This document shows positions 1-6,239 of a DNA stretch of 6,695 nucleotides, in pieces; position 1 is the first letter of the stretch; the number at the start of each line of letters is the position of its first letter. The DNA comes from JANNGZ01 sp031404155. Lineage in GTDB: Bacteria; Pseudomonadota; Gammaproteobacteria; Burkholderiales; Burkholderiaceae_C. The notes under the pieces were generated by a model. It ran no database searches and was not told where the DNA came from. It saw nothing but the letters and a program-made list of their open reading frames with translations. A program made the translations under genes and the position numbers. The DNA lies in contig JANNGZ010000289.1 of NCBI GenBank assembly GCA_031404155.1, positions 1 through 6,695 of the forward strand, in the 5' to 3' direction.

Positions 1-503
1 CCGCCGAGGTTGAGCACCGCGCGGTCTTCGCCGGCGCGGCCGAACATCGCGGCATGAAACGCCGGCACCAGGGGTGCGCCTTGCCCGCCGGCGGCCAGGT
101 CGGCGCTGCGGAAGTCGCAGACCACGTCGATGCCGGTGAGCTCCGCGAGCAGCGCGCCATTCTGAATCTGCACGGTGTAGCCATGGCCGTCGAATTCGCC
201 GGGCCGGTGGCGGACGGTTTGCCCATGAGAGCCGATCGCGATGACGCTGTGCCGGTTCGCATCGTCGAGCAATGCAGCGACCAGGGAGGCCGAAAGCCGC
301 GCCAGGCGGTTCGCCGCCAACGCAGCACGATGCAACTCGTCGGGCCCCGGTTGGTTGAGCGCGAGCAATTCGGCGCGCAGCGGTGCGTCAAAGCCCGCGT
401 GGCGGTGCAAACGCACCCGCGCCTCGCCGGGCTCGAAATCGACCAGAACCGCGTCGATGCCGTCTAGGGACGTTCCCGACATCAGGCCGATGTACAGCGC
501 CAT
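1..503 (-). CDS. anmK: Anhydro-N-acetylmuramic acid kinase, N-terminal 167 residues (gene runs off the left edge)
   Basis: AnmK phosphorylates and opens 1,6-anhydro-N-acetylmuramic acid to give MurNAc-6-phosphate, a cytoplasmic step in recycling cell-wall sugars. Translating the minus strand from the ATG at 503-501 gives a continuous protein to the window edge. Family landmarks are the N-terminal nucleotide-binding stretch IGLMSGTSLDGID (5-17), GSHGQTVRH (91-99), DFRSADLAAGGQGAPLVPAFH split across 130-150, and the start of NLGG at 165. Full-length family members have about 370 residues, so a little under half is present. The catalytic aspartate (Asp182 in E. coli) lies beyond the edge. The ATG was chosen because the protein then begins MALYIGLMSGTS, as in homologues; no good Shine-Dalgarno sequence precedes it. 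The start is 25 bases after the stop of the M23 peptidase gene, so cotranscription is likely. The identification is firm from motifs; the state of the rest of the gene is unknown. Confidence 0.95.
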   Translation of the reverse strand, partial: MALYIGLMSGTSLDGIDAVLVDFEPGEARVRLHRHAGFDAPLRAELLALNQPGPDELHRAALAANRLARLSASLVAALLDDANRHSVIAIGSHGQTVRHRPGEFDGHGYTVQIQNGALLAELTGIDVVCDFRSADLAAGGQGAPLVPAFHAAMFGRAGEDRAVLNLG

Positions 504-528
504 CGGCGGCTGGGTTGTGCCGGCCTGC

Positions 529-1959
529 CTACTCGCCGCTGGCGCGCGCGCCGAGCAACTCATGCGCCACGCCGAGCTGGCTGCGCGCGTTCAAGGCCAG
601 CGTCTCAAACGCCGGCCGCGACTTGGTCGAGAGCGTCAGGACCTCGCTGGTCCGGGCAACCTGCTGCGGATCCTGGTGCTGGCCGTCGACGCGGAACTCA
701 AAGTGCAGGTGCGGCCCGGTCGACCAGCCGGTCGAGCCCACGGCGCCGATGCGCTGCCCTTGTTCGACCGCCTGCCCGAGCTTGACGTCGCTGCGGCTCA
801 GGTGCGCGTACAGGGTACTTCGGTTGCCGGCATGTTTGATCTGGACGACGTTGCCATAGCCGTTCTGCCAGCCGGCGAAATCCACCACACCATCGCCTAC
901 CGAGCGAACCGCGGTGCCGCTCGGCGCGCCGTAGTCGACCCCACGGTGGGCCCGCCATGTTTGCGCAATCGGGTGCATCCGCATCGCGAAGCCCGAGGTC
1001 ACACGTGAGAACTCCATCGGGCTGGCCAGGAACGCGCGGCGTTTGCTGCTGCCGTCGAAAGCGAAATAGGCGCCCCGCCCGCCGGGCTCGCTGAACCAGA
1101 GCGCGTGGTGCTCACGCCCGCCGTTGACCACGCTGGCCGCGAGAACGCGGCCGGTGCCCTGCGCCCAGTTGATCGGCTCGCCGTCGGCGGTGAGCGCTTC
1201 GTACACCACACTGAAGGTGTCGCCACGCCGCAGCTCACGGTGGAAATCGATGTCGCCGGAAAACAGCTCGGCCATCTGCACCGCGATGCTGTCGGGCATG
1301 CCCGCCTCGTCGGTGGCGGTAAACAGCGATGAGCGAACGGTACCGCTGCCCAGGCGAACCTGCGCCTTCAATGCCGCGGTATCGAGCCGGGTATGCCAGC
1401 CGACCGCATCGCGGCTGATCGACAAGCGCATGAAGTGCGATGCCACCTGCTCGCTGCGCTCGGTGGGGAAGCGCGCCACCAGCTCGCGCAACGCGCCGTC
1501 TTCGTTGGCGCGAACCTGAACCATCTTGCCGGATCGGCCCTCCAGGAGCTTGCGCGCCACGGCATCGCTGCGCAGGAACGCGGCCGCGGCGGGGTCGTGC
1601 ACCCCCAGGCGCTTGAGCAGCGAGTCGGCGGTGTCGCCGGAGCGGGTGAGATCGGCGCGCCGAAGTTCAAAGCCATGTGTTGCCAGGGCCTCGAGCTGCA
1701 CGTCCAGCGGGTCCGGCGCCACCGCTTCGACGATCACGATCTTCGGCAACTCGGCGGCGTCCGGCGCCATCGGGGCGATGCCGAACGCCGTGACCGCGAA
1801 GCCTGCAAGAAACACCAGCACGCCGGCGCTGACTGAGCGGCGGTGACGGCTGACCAGATGGGCGGCGCCCTGAGCGGCGCCCTGAAGCGTTGCCAACGGA
1901 ACCAAGATGTTGTTTGGGGCGCCCGCGCGCCCGCCTGTAGATGTGCGATCGGCGTTCAA
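529..1959 (-). CDS. Membrane-anchored M23 family metallopeptidase (murein endopeptidase, MepM-like)
   Basis: A 476-residue predicted zinc endopeptidase that would cut peptide cross-links of peptidoglycan in the periplasm. After a short cytoplasmic N-terminus with a basic stretch (SRHRR, 37-41) comes one membrane segment at about 44-63. A LysM/OapA-like region of low certainty follows (about 95-290), then a C-terminal LytM/M23 domain (about 320-435). The M23 metal and catalytic residues are all visible: H338 and D342 in HRGVDYG, H386 in LYAHLS, and H417 and H419 in GPHLHFEF. By family knowledge H338, D342 and H419 bind zinc, and H386 and H417 assist catalysis, so the enzyme looks active. The chosen start is a TTG at 1959-1957 with a weak GCAGG about 8 bases upstream; there is no ATG ahead of the membrane segment. 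A later TTG near residue 19 or 22 is possible and would not affect the domains. It is transcribed divergently from tyrS and followed closely by anmK, an arrangement I recall as common in Burkholderiales. Confidence 0.92.
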   Translation of the reverse strand: MNADRTSTGGRAGAPNNILVPLATLQGAAQGAAHLVSRHRRSVSAGVLVFLAGFAVTAFGIAPMAPDAAELPKIVIVEAVAPDPLDVQLEALATHGFELRRADLTRSGDTADSLLKRLGVHDPAAAAFLRSDAVARKLLEGRSGKMVQVRANEDGALRELVARFPTERSEQVASHFMRLSISRDAVGWHTRLDTAALKAQVRLGSGTVRSSLFTATDEAGMPDSIAVQMAELFSGDIDFHRELRRGDTFSVVYEALTADGEPINWAQGTGRVLAASVVNGGREHHALWFSEPGGRGAYFAFDGSSKRRAFLASPMEFSRVTSGFAMRMHPIAQTWRAHRGVDYGAPSGTAVRSVGDGVVDFAGWQNGYGNVVQIKHAGNRSTLYAHLSRSDVKLGQAVEQGQRIGAVGSTGWSTGPHLHFEFRVDGQHQDPQQVARTSEVLTLSTKSRPAFETLALNARSQLGVAHELLGARASGE

Positions 1960-2046
1960 GCAAACGCCTGCCGCTGGCCGAAAGGATGTGCTGGGGCGCC
2001 GCTAGAATCGCTGCGACACCAGACGCTGCTTTGGTCTTCTCGTGAC

Positions 2047-2060
2047 GGATCGCACGATCC
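2047..2060. repeat. Perfect 14-base inverted repeat upstream of tyrS
   Basis: GGATCG-CA-CGATCC has 6-base arms and a 2-base centre. It covers the position where a -35 box would fall for the plus-strand -10 at 2071-2076. It would also lie at or just after the transcription start of a minus-strand promoter using TATACT. It could be a repressor operator for either gene or a short hairpin at the 5' end of the peptidase transcript. A 2-base loop is too tight for a full RNA hairpin, which slightly favours a protein site. No regulator is assigned. Confidence 0.35.
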
Positions 2061-2068
2061 GCCGGCGC

Positions 2069-2076
2069 AGTATAAC
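2069..2076. promoter_or_regulatory. Possible bidirectional -10 element (TATAAC on plus, TATACT on minus)
   Basis: AGTATAAC is one of the few AT-rich hexamers in the spacer. Read on the plus strand, TATAAC (2071-2076) would start transcription about 45 bases before the tyrS ATG. Read on the minus strand, TATACT (2074-2069) would give a leader of about 100 bases for the M23 peptidase gene. Neither has a good -35 box at 17 bases; the minus strand has only a weak GTTCCG. This is a by-eye prediction. Confidence 0.35.
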
Positions 2077-2127
2077 AACCGGCCCCTGCGCCGGAACCGT
2101 AGAAACCCCTCGGCCAAGCACCTCGCC

Positions 2128-3408
2128 ATGTCAGAGAAAGTGATCACTTCCTCGCCAGCTTCCTCGCACAGGCTGGCGGCAGCGACATACCGCACAGCTC
2201 ACCCGATCACTGACCCGGTGCGCGAGGCGATGGCCATCAGCCTACGCGGCTGTGAAGAGTTGCTGCCGGAAGGTGAATGGCTGGCCAAGCTGGCACGTTC
2301 CCAGGCCACCGGGCAGCCGCTGCGCATCAAGTTCGGCCTCGACCCCACCGCGCCCGACCTGCACCTCGGCCACACCGTGGTGTTCAACAAGATGCGCCAG
2401 CTGCAAGACCTGGGGCACACCGTGATCGCGTTGATCGGTGACTTCACTTCGATGATCGGCGACCCTTCCGGCCGCAACAGCACACGCCCGCCGCTCACCC
2501 GCGAGCAGATCGAGGCCAACGCGCTGACCTACCGGGCGCAATGCGACCTGGTGCTCGACCCGGCGCGCACCGAGGTTCGCTACAACAGCGAGTGGAGCGA
2601 CCCGCTCGGCGCGCGCGGCATGATTTCGCTGGCGGCCAAGTACACCGTGGCGCGGATGATGGAGCGCGACGACTTCGCCAAGCGCTTTGCCGCGGGGGCG
2701 CCGATCAGCGTGCACGAGTTTCTCTACCCGCTGATGCAGGGCTACGACTCGGTGGCTTTGAATAGCGACCTCGAACTCGGCGGCACCGACCAGAAGTTCA
2801 ACCTGCTGATGGGCCGCCACCTCCAGGCCGACGCCGGCCAGGAGCCGCAGTGCATCCTCACCATGCCCTTGCTCGAAGGCCTGGACGGCGTCGAGAAGAT
2901 GTCGAAGTCGAAAAACAACACCATCGGCATCACCGAAGACCCGAACACCATGTTCGCCAAGTGCATGAGCATCAGCGACGCGCTGATGTGGCGCTGGTAC
3001 ACCCTGCTCTCCTTCCTTGACGAGGCCCGCATCACCGCGCTGCGCGCCGAGACGGCCGCCGGGCGCAACCCGCGCGACGCCAAGGTGATGCTGGCCAAGG
3101 AGATCACCGCGCGCTTTCACAGCGTTGCCGCCGCCGCCGCCGCCGAGCAGGATTTTGTCAACCGCAGCAAGGGCGGCGTGCCCGACCAGATCGACGAGTT
3201 CAGCTTCGGCGGCGCGCCGCTGTCGATCGGTGCCTTGCTCAAGCAGGCGGGCCTGGCGCCGAGCAGCAGCGAAGCGATGCGTCTGGTGGAGCAGGGCGGG
3301 GTGCGCGTGGACGGTGTCGTGGTCGGCGACAAGGGCCTGAAGCTCGGCGCCGGAGCCTACGTGGTTCAGGTCGGCAAGCGCAAGTTCGCGCGCGTGACGC
3401 TGGCCTGA
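2128..3408 (+). CDS. tyrS: Tyrosyl-tRNA synthetase, type 2
   Basis: A class I aminoacyl-tRNA synthetase of 426 residues that activates tyrosine with ATP and loads it onto tRNA-Tyr in the cytoplasm. The Rossmann catalytic domain carries the HIGH-type motif HLGH (79-82) inside LDPTAPDLHLGH, the wording typical of type 2 TyrRS. GDFTSMIGDPSGR lies at 104-116, the substrate-pocket region LELGGTDQKFN at 215-225, and the KMSKS loop at 257-261. A C-terminal S4 RNA-binding domain (about 365-426) contains SSSEAMRLVEQGGVRVDG. All catalytic motifs are intact. The frame is open upstream to 1843, but homologues begin shortly before the PITDPVREA segment (26-34 here), so the ATG at 2128 was chosen. Its Shine-Dalgarno sequence is weak. 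Six consecutive GCC codons (3127-3144) give a short alanine run in a helical region, probably harmless. It is the first gene of a likely four-gene operon ending in dtd, whose product corrects D-Tyr charging errors. Confidence 0.96.
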   Translation: MSEKVITSSPASSHRLAAATYRTAHPITDPVREAMAISLRGCEELLPEGEWLAKLARSQATGQPLRIKFGLDPTAPDLHLGHTVVFNKMRQLQDLGHTVIALIGDFTSMIGDPSGRNSTRPPLTREQIEANALTYRAQCDLVLDPARTEVRYNSEWSDPLGARGMISLAAKYTVARMMERDDFAKRFAAGAPISVHEFLYPLMQGYDSVALNSDLELGGTDQKFNLLMGRHLQADAGQEPQCILTMPLLEGLDGVEKMSKSKNNTIGITEDPNTMFAKCMSISDALMWRWYTLLSFLDEARITALRAETAAGRNPRDAKVMLAKEITARFHSVAAAAAAEQDFVNRSKGGVPDQIDEFSFGGAPLSIGALLKQAGLAPSSSEAMRLVEQGGVRVDGVVVGDKGLKLGAGAYVVQVGKRKFARVTLA

Positions 3409-3447
3409 CTTCGGGTCACACGGTCACGGGCAAGGCGCGAGATTTCG

Positions 3448-3843
3448 GTGCAGCGCAGACAAAGTCGCTTTGCGCCATGGCTGTTTGCCGCGGCGCTATT
3501 CGGAGCGAGCGCCGGCGCGGCGCCGAGCCTCGAAGAGCAAGCGCGCATCGACCGCCTGATCGACGCCGTCGCGCAAGCCAAGAGCGCACGGTTCATCCGC
3601 AACGGGCGCGAGTACGCTGCCACCGACGCCGCGACCTTCCTGCGCGAGAAGCTGAAATCGCGGCGCGAGTCGGTCCACAGCGCGGCGGATTTCATCGACC
3701 AGGTCGCTTCACGTTCGTCGACCACCGGCGAACCCTACCGGCTGCGTTTTGCCGACGGGCGCACCGAAACCAGCGAACAGTTCCTGCGCGCTGCGCTGGC
3801 GCGGCTGGCGGCCAACGCGCCGGCCGCCAGCGCCGGGCGCTGA
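3448..3843 (+). CDS. Small exported DUF5329-type protein
   Basis: A 131-residue protein with a clear signal peptide: basic MQRRQSR, hydrophobic segment at about 9-22, and an AxA-type site SAGA, so cleavage is likely after residue 24. The mature part (about 107 residues) is helix-rich and has the blocks I associate with DUF5329: ARIDRLIDAVA (32-42), ARFIRNGREY (47-56), AATFLREKL (61-69), ASRSSTTGEPYRLRF (87-101) and a C-terminal helix. No catalytic motif, cysteine pair or lipobox is visible, and the function is unknown; a small periplasmic role is inferred from the signal peptide only. The start is GTG at 3448, 39 bases after the tyrS stop, with a purine-rich GCGAGA just upstream. The tyrS stop codon lies in the same frame, which limits how far the start could move. 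It ends 27 bases before the CDF transporter gene, so it is probably cotranscribed. Confidence 0.85.
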   Translation: MQRRQSRFAPWLFAAALFGASAGAAPSLEEQARIDRLIDAVAQAKSARFIRNGREYAATDAATFLREKLKSRRESVHSAADFIDQVASRSSTTGEPYRLRFADGRTETSEQFLRAALARLAANAPAASAGR

Positions 3844-3870
3844 CGCCGCGGCCGCGCGCCTCCTCGTTCG

Positions 3871-4761
3871 ATGCAGGTCGCTTCCTACCTCAAGCTCTCG
3901 ATCGCAGTGGCGCTGGCCACCATCGCGCTGAAGACCGGCGCCTGGTGGATCAGCGATTCGGTCAGCCTGTTGTCCGACGCGCTCGAATCGCTGGTGAACC
4001 TGGCCGGTGCCATCTTTGCGCTCGCGATGGTGACCATTGCCGCGCGCCCGCCCGACGAAGACCACCCCTTTGGCCACCACAAGGCCGAATACTTCTCCAG
4101 CGGCTTCGAAGGGGTGCTGATCTTCGTCGCCGCGGTCGGCATCGTCTGGGCCGCGGTTCAGCGGCTTTTGCACCCGCAGCCGCTGCAGGCGGTGGGGCTG
4201 GGCATCGCGCTGTCCGTGGTCAGCTCGGTGCTCAACGGCGCGCTCGCCTACAGCATGATGCGCAAGGCGCGCGAGCACCGCTCGATCGCCCTCGAAGGCG
4301 ACGCGCGCCATCTCTTCACAGACGTCTGGACCTCCGTCGGCGTGGTGGTCGGCCTGCTCGCGGTGCAGGCCACCGGCTGGCTCTGGCTCGACCCGGTGGT
4401 GGCGATCGCGCTGGCGGTCAACATCATCCGCGAAGGCGTGTCGCTGGTCTGGCGCTCGGCCGACGGGCTGATGGACCAGGCGCTCGAACCCGCGGTGCTG
4501 GCCGATATCCAGAAGGTTCTCGACGGCTTTGTGCACGCCACGATCCGCTTCGACCATGTCTCGACCCGCCGTGCCGGCCAGCGCCGCTTTGTCGACATGC
4601 ACATGCACATGCCGTCGAGCTGGACCCTGGGCCGCGCCGCCACCATGCGCGGCGCCGTCGAGCAGGCCTTGATGAGCGCGGTGCCGGGGCTGCGCGCGAC
4701 GATCCAGCTCCTGCCCACCGACGTCGAGGCGCATTTCGACGACCCGAAGGACATGCTGTGA
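3871..4761 (+). CDS. Cation diffusion facilitator (CDF) family transporter with atypical metal-site residues
   Basis: A 296-residue inner-membrane transporter, close to the usual CDF length of about 300. CDF proteins export divalent metals (Zn, Fe, Mn, Co, Cd) from the cytoplasm in exchange for protons. Six membrane segments are likely at about 6-24, 30-57, 78-97, 105-128, 150-167 and 171-188, followed by a cytoplasmic domain (about 205-296). Site B in the loop after segment 2 is conserved (D62, H65, H69 in PDEDHPFGHHKAE). In segment 5 the H-x3-D pair is intact (H147, D151). In segment 2 the usual D/H-x3-D appears as E39-x3-N43 (ALESLVNLAG). The C-terminal domain keeps H244 and H246 in DMHMHMP but lacks the histidines usually seen in the EAH helix and the final HLEP strand (here A257 and Q279 by my alignment). 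The metal specificity cannot be assigned. The ATG at 3871 is the only start after an in-frame stop, and no Shine-Dalgarno sequence is evident. The gene overlaps dtd by GTGA. Confidence 0.93.
   Translation: MQVASYLKLSIAVALATIALKTGAWWISDSVSLLSDALESLVNLAGAIFALAMVTIAARPPDEDHPFGHHKAEYFSSGFEGVLIFVAAVGIVWAAVQRLLHPQPLQAVGLGIALSVVSSVLNGALAYSMMRKAREHRSIALEGDARHLFTDVWTSVGVVVGLLAVQATGWLWLDPVVAIALAVNIIREGVSLVWRSADGLMDQALEPAVLADIQKVLDGFVHATIRFDHVSTRRAGQRRFVDMHMHMPSSWTLGRAATMRGAVEQALMSAVPGLRATIQLLPTDVEAHFDDPKDML
4746..4751 (+). promoter_or_regulatory. Shine-Dalgarno sequence for dtd inside the end of the CDF gene
   Basis: GAAGGA lies six bases before the GTG at 4758. It fixes that GTG as the dtd start and shows why the reading frame, although open far upstream, need not begin earlier. 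The GTG shares its last two bases with the CDF stop codon (GTGA), the usual layout for translational coupling. Confidence 0.7.
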
Positions 4762-5195
4762 TCGCGCTGGTGCAGCGGGTGGCGCGGGCTCATGTGGAGG
4801 TCGCCGGCGCGCCCGTGGGTGCCATCGGCGTGGGCCTGCTGGTGCTGGTCTGTGCCGAGCCCGCGGACACGCTCGCCGAGGCCGACAAGCTGGTCGAAAA
4901 GCTGCTCAAGCTGCGCATCTTTGCCGACGCAAACGGCAAGATGAACCGCAGCGTGCAGGACGTGATGGGCGGCCTGCTCATCGTCCCGCAGTTCACGCTG
5001 GCCGCCAACCTGGTTGGCGGCAACCGCCCGAGTTTCAGCAGCGCCGCCGAGCCCGCGGTCGCCCGCATCCTCTACGACGCTGTGGTGGCGCAAGCCCGAG
5101 CGCTGCACCCGGAGGTGGCCTGCGGCGAGTTCGGCGCCGAAATGCGACTGCACCTGGTCAACGACGGCCCGGTGACGATTCCGATCCGGCTCTGA
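4758..5195 (+). CDS. dtd: D-aminoacyl-tRNA deacylase (D-Tyr-tRNA deacylase)
   Basis: A 145-residue protein, the normal length for DTD. It hydrolyses D-amino acids, classically D-tyrosine, from mischarged tRNA in the cytoplasm and also removes glycine from tRNA-Ala in this family. Landmarks are the N-terminal MIALVQRVARAHVEV, KLRIF (51-55), GKMNRSVQDV (60-69), the first active-site motif as PQFTL (77-81), RPSFSSAAEP (90-99), GEFGAEM (123-129) and the Gly-cisPro motif NDGPVT (135-140). The usual first motif is SQFTL, so serine is replaced by proline here; the following DT is also changed to AN. The cis-proline loop that enforces D-selectivity is intact. The start is GTG at 4758, overlapping the CDF stop and preceded by GAAGGA. 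Placement in an operon led by tyrS fits its job of clearing D-Tyr-tRNA-Tyr. It ends about 115 bases before the stop of the convergent TctC-type gene. Confidence 0.95.
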   Translation: MIALVQRVARAHVEVAGAPVGAIGVGLLVLVCAEPADTLAEADKLVEKLLKLRIFADANGKMNRSVQDVMGGLLIVPQFTLAANLVGGNRPSFSSAAEPAVARILYDAVVAQARALHPEVACGEFGAEMRLHLVNDGPVTIPIRL

Positions 5196-5242
5196 ATCCG
5201 CGTGCTCGCCGGCGGCGCGGCTCGATCGCGCTTGCCACGAGC

Positions 5243-5264
5243 AAAACAGCCTCCCGAAGGAGGC
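5243..5264 (-). terminator. Rho-independent terminator of the TctC-type gene
   Basis: On the minus strand GCCTCC-TTCG-GGAGGC forms a perfect 6-bp stem with a stable UUCG tetraloop, followed by TGTTTTG. A looser extension (GCAAC with GTTTTGC) is possible. It lies 46 bases past the gene's stop codon. On the plus strand the same hairpin has a CGAA loop and no T tract, so it serves dtd less clearly. A second possible hairpin, AGCGCC/GGCGCT with an 8-base loop, sits at 5285-5304 just after the stop. Confidence 0.7.
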
Positions 5265-5309
5265 CGTTGCTGGGCGCCACGCCGAGCGCCGCGAAGCCGG
5301 CGCTGTCGC

Positions 5310-6239
5310 TCAGTCGGCGTACTGGCCCGCCGCCTTGATCGCCGGGCCCCACTTGTTGATTTCGGCCTCGACGAACTTCTTGTGCTCGGCGCCGGCAAGG
5401 CGCGCGTCGGTGATCACCACCGCGCCCAGGGCTTCCTGGCGCTTGATGAACTCGGGGTCCTTCAGCGCCGCGCGCAGGGCGGTGTTGACCTTGTCCTGCA
5501 CCGCCTTGGGCGTGCCCTTGGGCGCGTACAGCCCGTGCCAGATGTTGACGCTGAAGCCCTTCAGGCCCGACTCGTCCAGCGTCGGCAGCTTGGCCAGCGC
5601 CGGTGTCGTCAGGCGCTTGTTGCTGGTGACCGCGAAGGCCTTGATCTTGCCGGCTTCGATCTGCGTGCTGGTGTTGGTGGTCTGGTCGCACATGATGTCC
5701 ACCTGGCCGCCGAGCAAGTCGGTCATCGCCGGGGCGGTGCCCTTGTAAGGCACGGTGGTCATGTCGACCTTGATGCTCTGCTGGAACAGCAGGCCGCACA
5801 GGTGCGACGCGGCACCCAGGCCGGCGTTGGCCAGGTTGACCTTGCCCTTGTTGGCCTCGATCCACTTCAGCAGCTCGGCCATGGTGTTGGCCGGCAGCGT
5901 CGGGCGGCCGACGAGCGTCATCGGCACTTCGTTGACCATGCCCAGGTACTCGAAGTCGTCTAGCGTCTTGTACGCCAGGTTGCGGTACAGCGCGGGGGAG
6001 GTGGACATGCCGATGTGGTGCAGCAGCAGGGTGTGGCCGTCCGGCGCGGCCTTGGCCACCTTGCCGGCGCCCAGCGTGCCGCCGGCGCCGCCTACGTTCT
6101 CGATGATCACGGTCTGGTTGTTCAGGCCTTTACGCAGCACCTCGGCGAGGTCACGCGCCACCTTGTCGGTGGGGCCGCCGGCGGCGAAAGGCACCACGAT
6201 CGTGACCGGCTTATCCGGGTAGTCGGCGAAGGCGGAGGT
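5310..6239 (-). pseudogene. Bug/TctC-type solute-binding protein, 5' end missing
   Basis: Encodes a periplasmic binding protein of the tripartite tricarboxylate transporter type, a family greatly expanded in Burkholderiales that binds small carboxylates and related solutes. The frame gives 309 residues ending in GQYAD. Family signatures are DYPDKPVTIVVPFAAGGPTDK (split across 6161-6224), ENVGGAGGTLGAG, APDGHTLLL, YKGTAPAMTDLLGGQVDI and the C-terminal WGPAIKAAG. The mature protein looks complete from the aspartate at 6224. Just ahead of it ITSAFA looks like the end of a signal peptide, but the rest of the signal peptide and the ATG are absent. Upstream of 6240 the DNA encodes an alpha-glucosidase in another frame. 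The only start left is an internal GTG at 6197, which would give a 295-residue protein without a signal. No membrane subunits (TctA/TctB) are nearby, so the ligand cannot be guessed. It is called broken as it stands; it may be intact in the true genome if the joint is artificial. Confidence 0.85.

Larger units (their letters stand above)
1960..2127. promoter_or_regulatory. Divergent intergenic region between the M23 peptidase gene and tyrS
   Basis: This 168-base spacer must carry the promoters for both divergent transcription units. Reading frames cross it, including an upstream extension of the tyrS frame to 1843, but the translated products are arginine- and proline-rich and match no family start, so I treat it as noncoding. 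Visible elements are a symmetric AT-rich -10 candidate (2069-2076), a perfect palindrome (2047-2060) and a second, weaker -10-like TAGAAT (2003-2008) without a matching -35. No T-box-like or other leader structure was recognised by eye. Confidence 0.6.

Noticed and set aside
54..1008. Plus-strand open frames at the left end
   Set aside because: They lie opposite anmK and the M23 peptidase, which are firmly identified on the minus strand.
2003..2008. TAGAAT as a tyrS promoter -10
   Set aside because: No plausible -35 lies 16-18 bases upstream and the leader would be about 115 bases, so the element at 2071-2076 is preferred.
1843..2127. N-terminal extension of tyrS by 95 codons
   Set aside because: The extension is arginine- and proline-rich, resembles no TyrRS N-terminus, and covers the divergent promoter region. 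The ATG at 2128 gives the normal length.
2242..3120. 292-codon antisense open frame over tyrS
   Set aside because: It is an antisense shadow of a strongly conserved gene, with no motif and no ribosome-binding site.
3127..3144. Six tandem GCC codons in tyrS as a microsatellite or phase-variation tract
   Set aside because: A triplet repeat cannot shift the frame, the tract is short, and alanine runs are ordinary in such GC-rich helices.
3414..3427. Direct repeat GGTCAC twice with 8-base spacing after tyrS
   Set aside because: It is too short and has only two copies, so chance is a sufficient explanation.
3709..4734. 341-codon antisense open frame over the CDF gene
   Set aside because: Its composition (rich in R, H, G, A and Q) is typical of an antisense shadow, and no family resemblance is seen.
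3477..4757. Long open frame running into dtd, suggesting a 572-residue fusion
   Set aside because: It is the GC-rich shadow of the DUF5329 and CDF genes, with an arginine-heavy meaningless translation. DTD homology begins exactly at the GTG at 4758, which has its own Shine-Dalgarno sequence.
4248..5153. 301-codon antisense open frame spanning the CDF and dtd genes
   Set aside because: It crosses a gene boundary, has low-complexity composition and shows no recognisable domain.
5202..5963. 253-codon plus-strand open frame opposite the TctC-type gene
   Set aside because: The minus-strand translation has clear Bug/TctC signatures; the plus-strand product does not resemble a protein family and overlaps the terminator.
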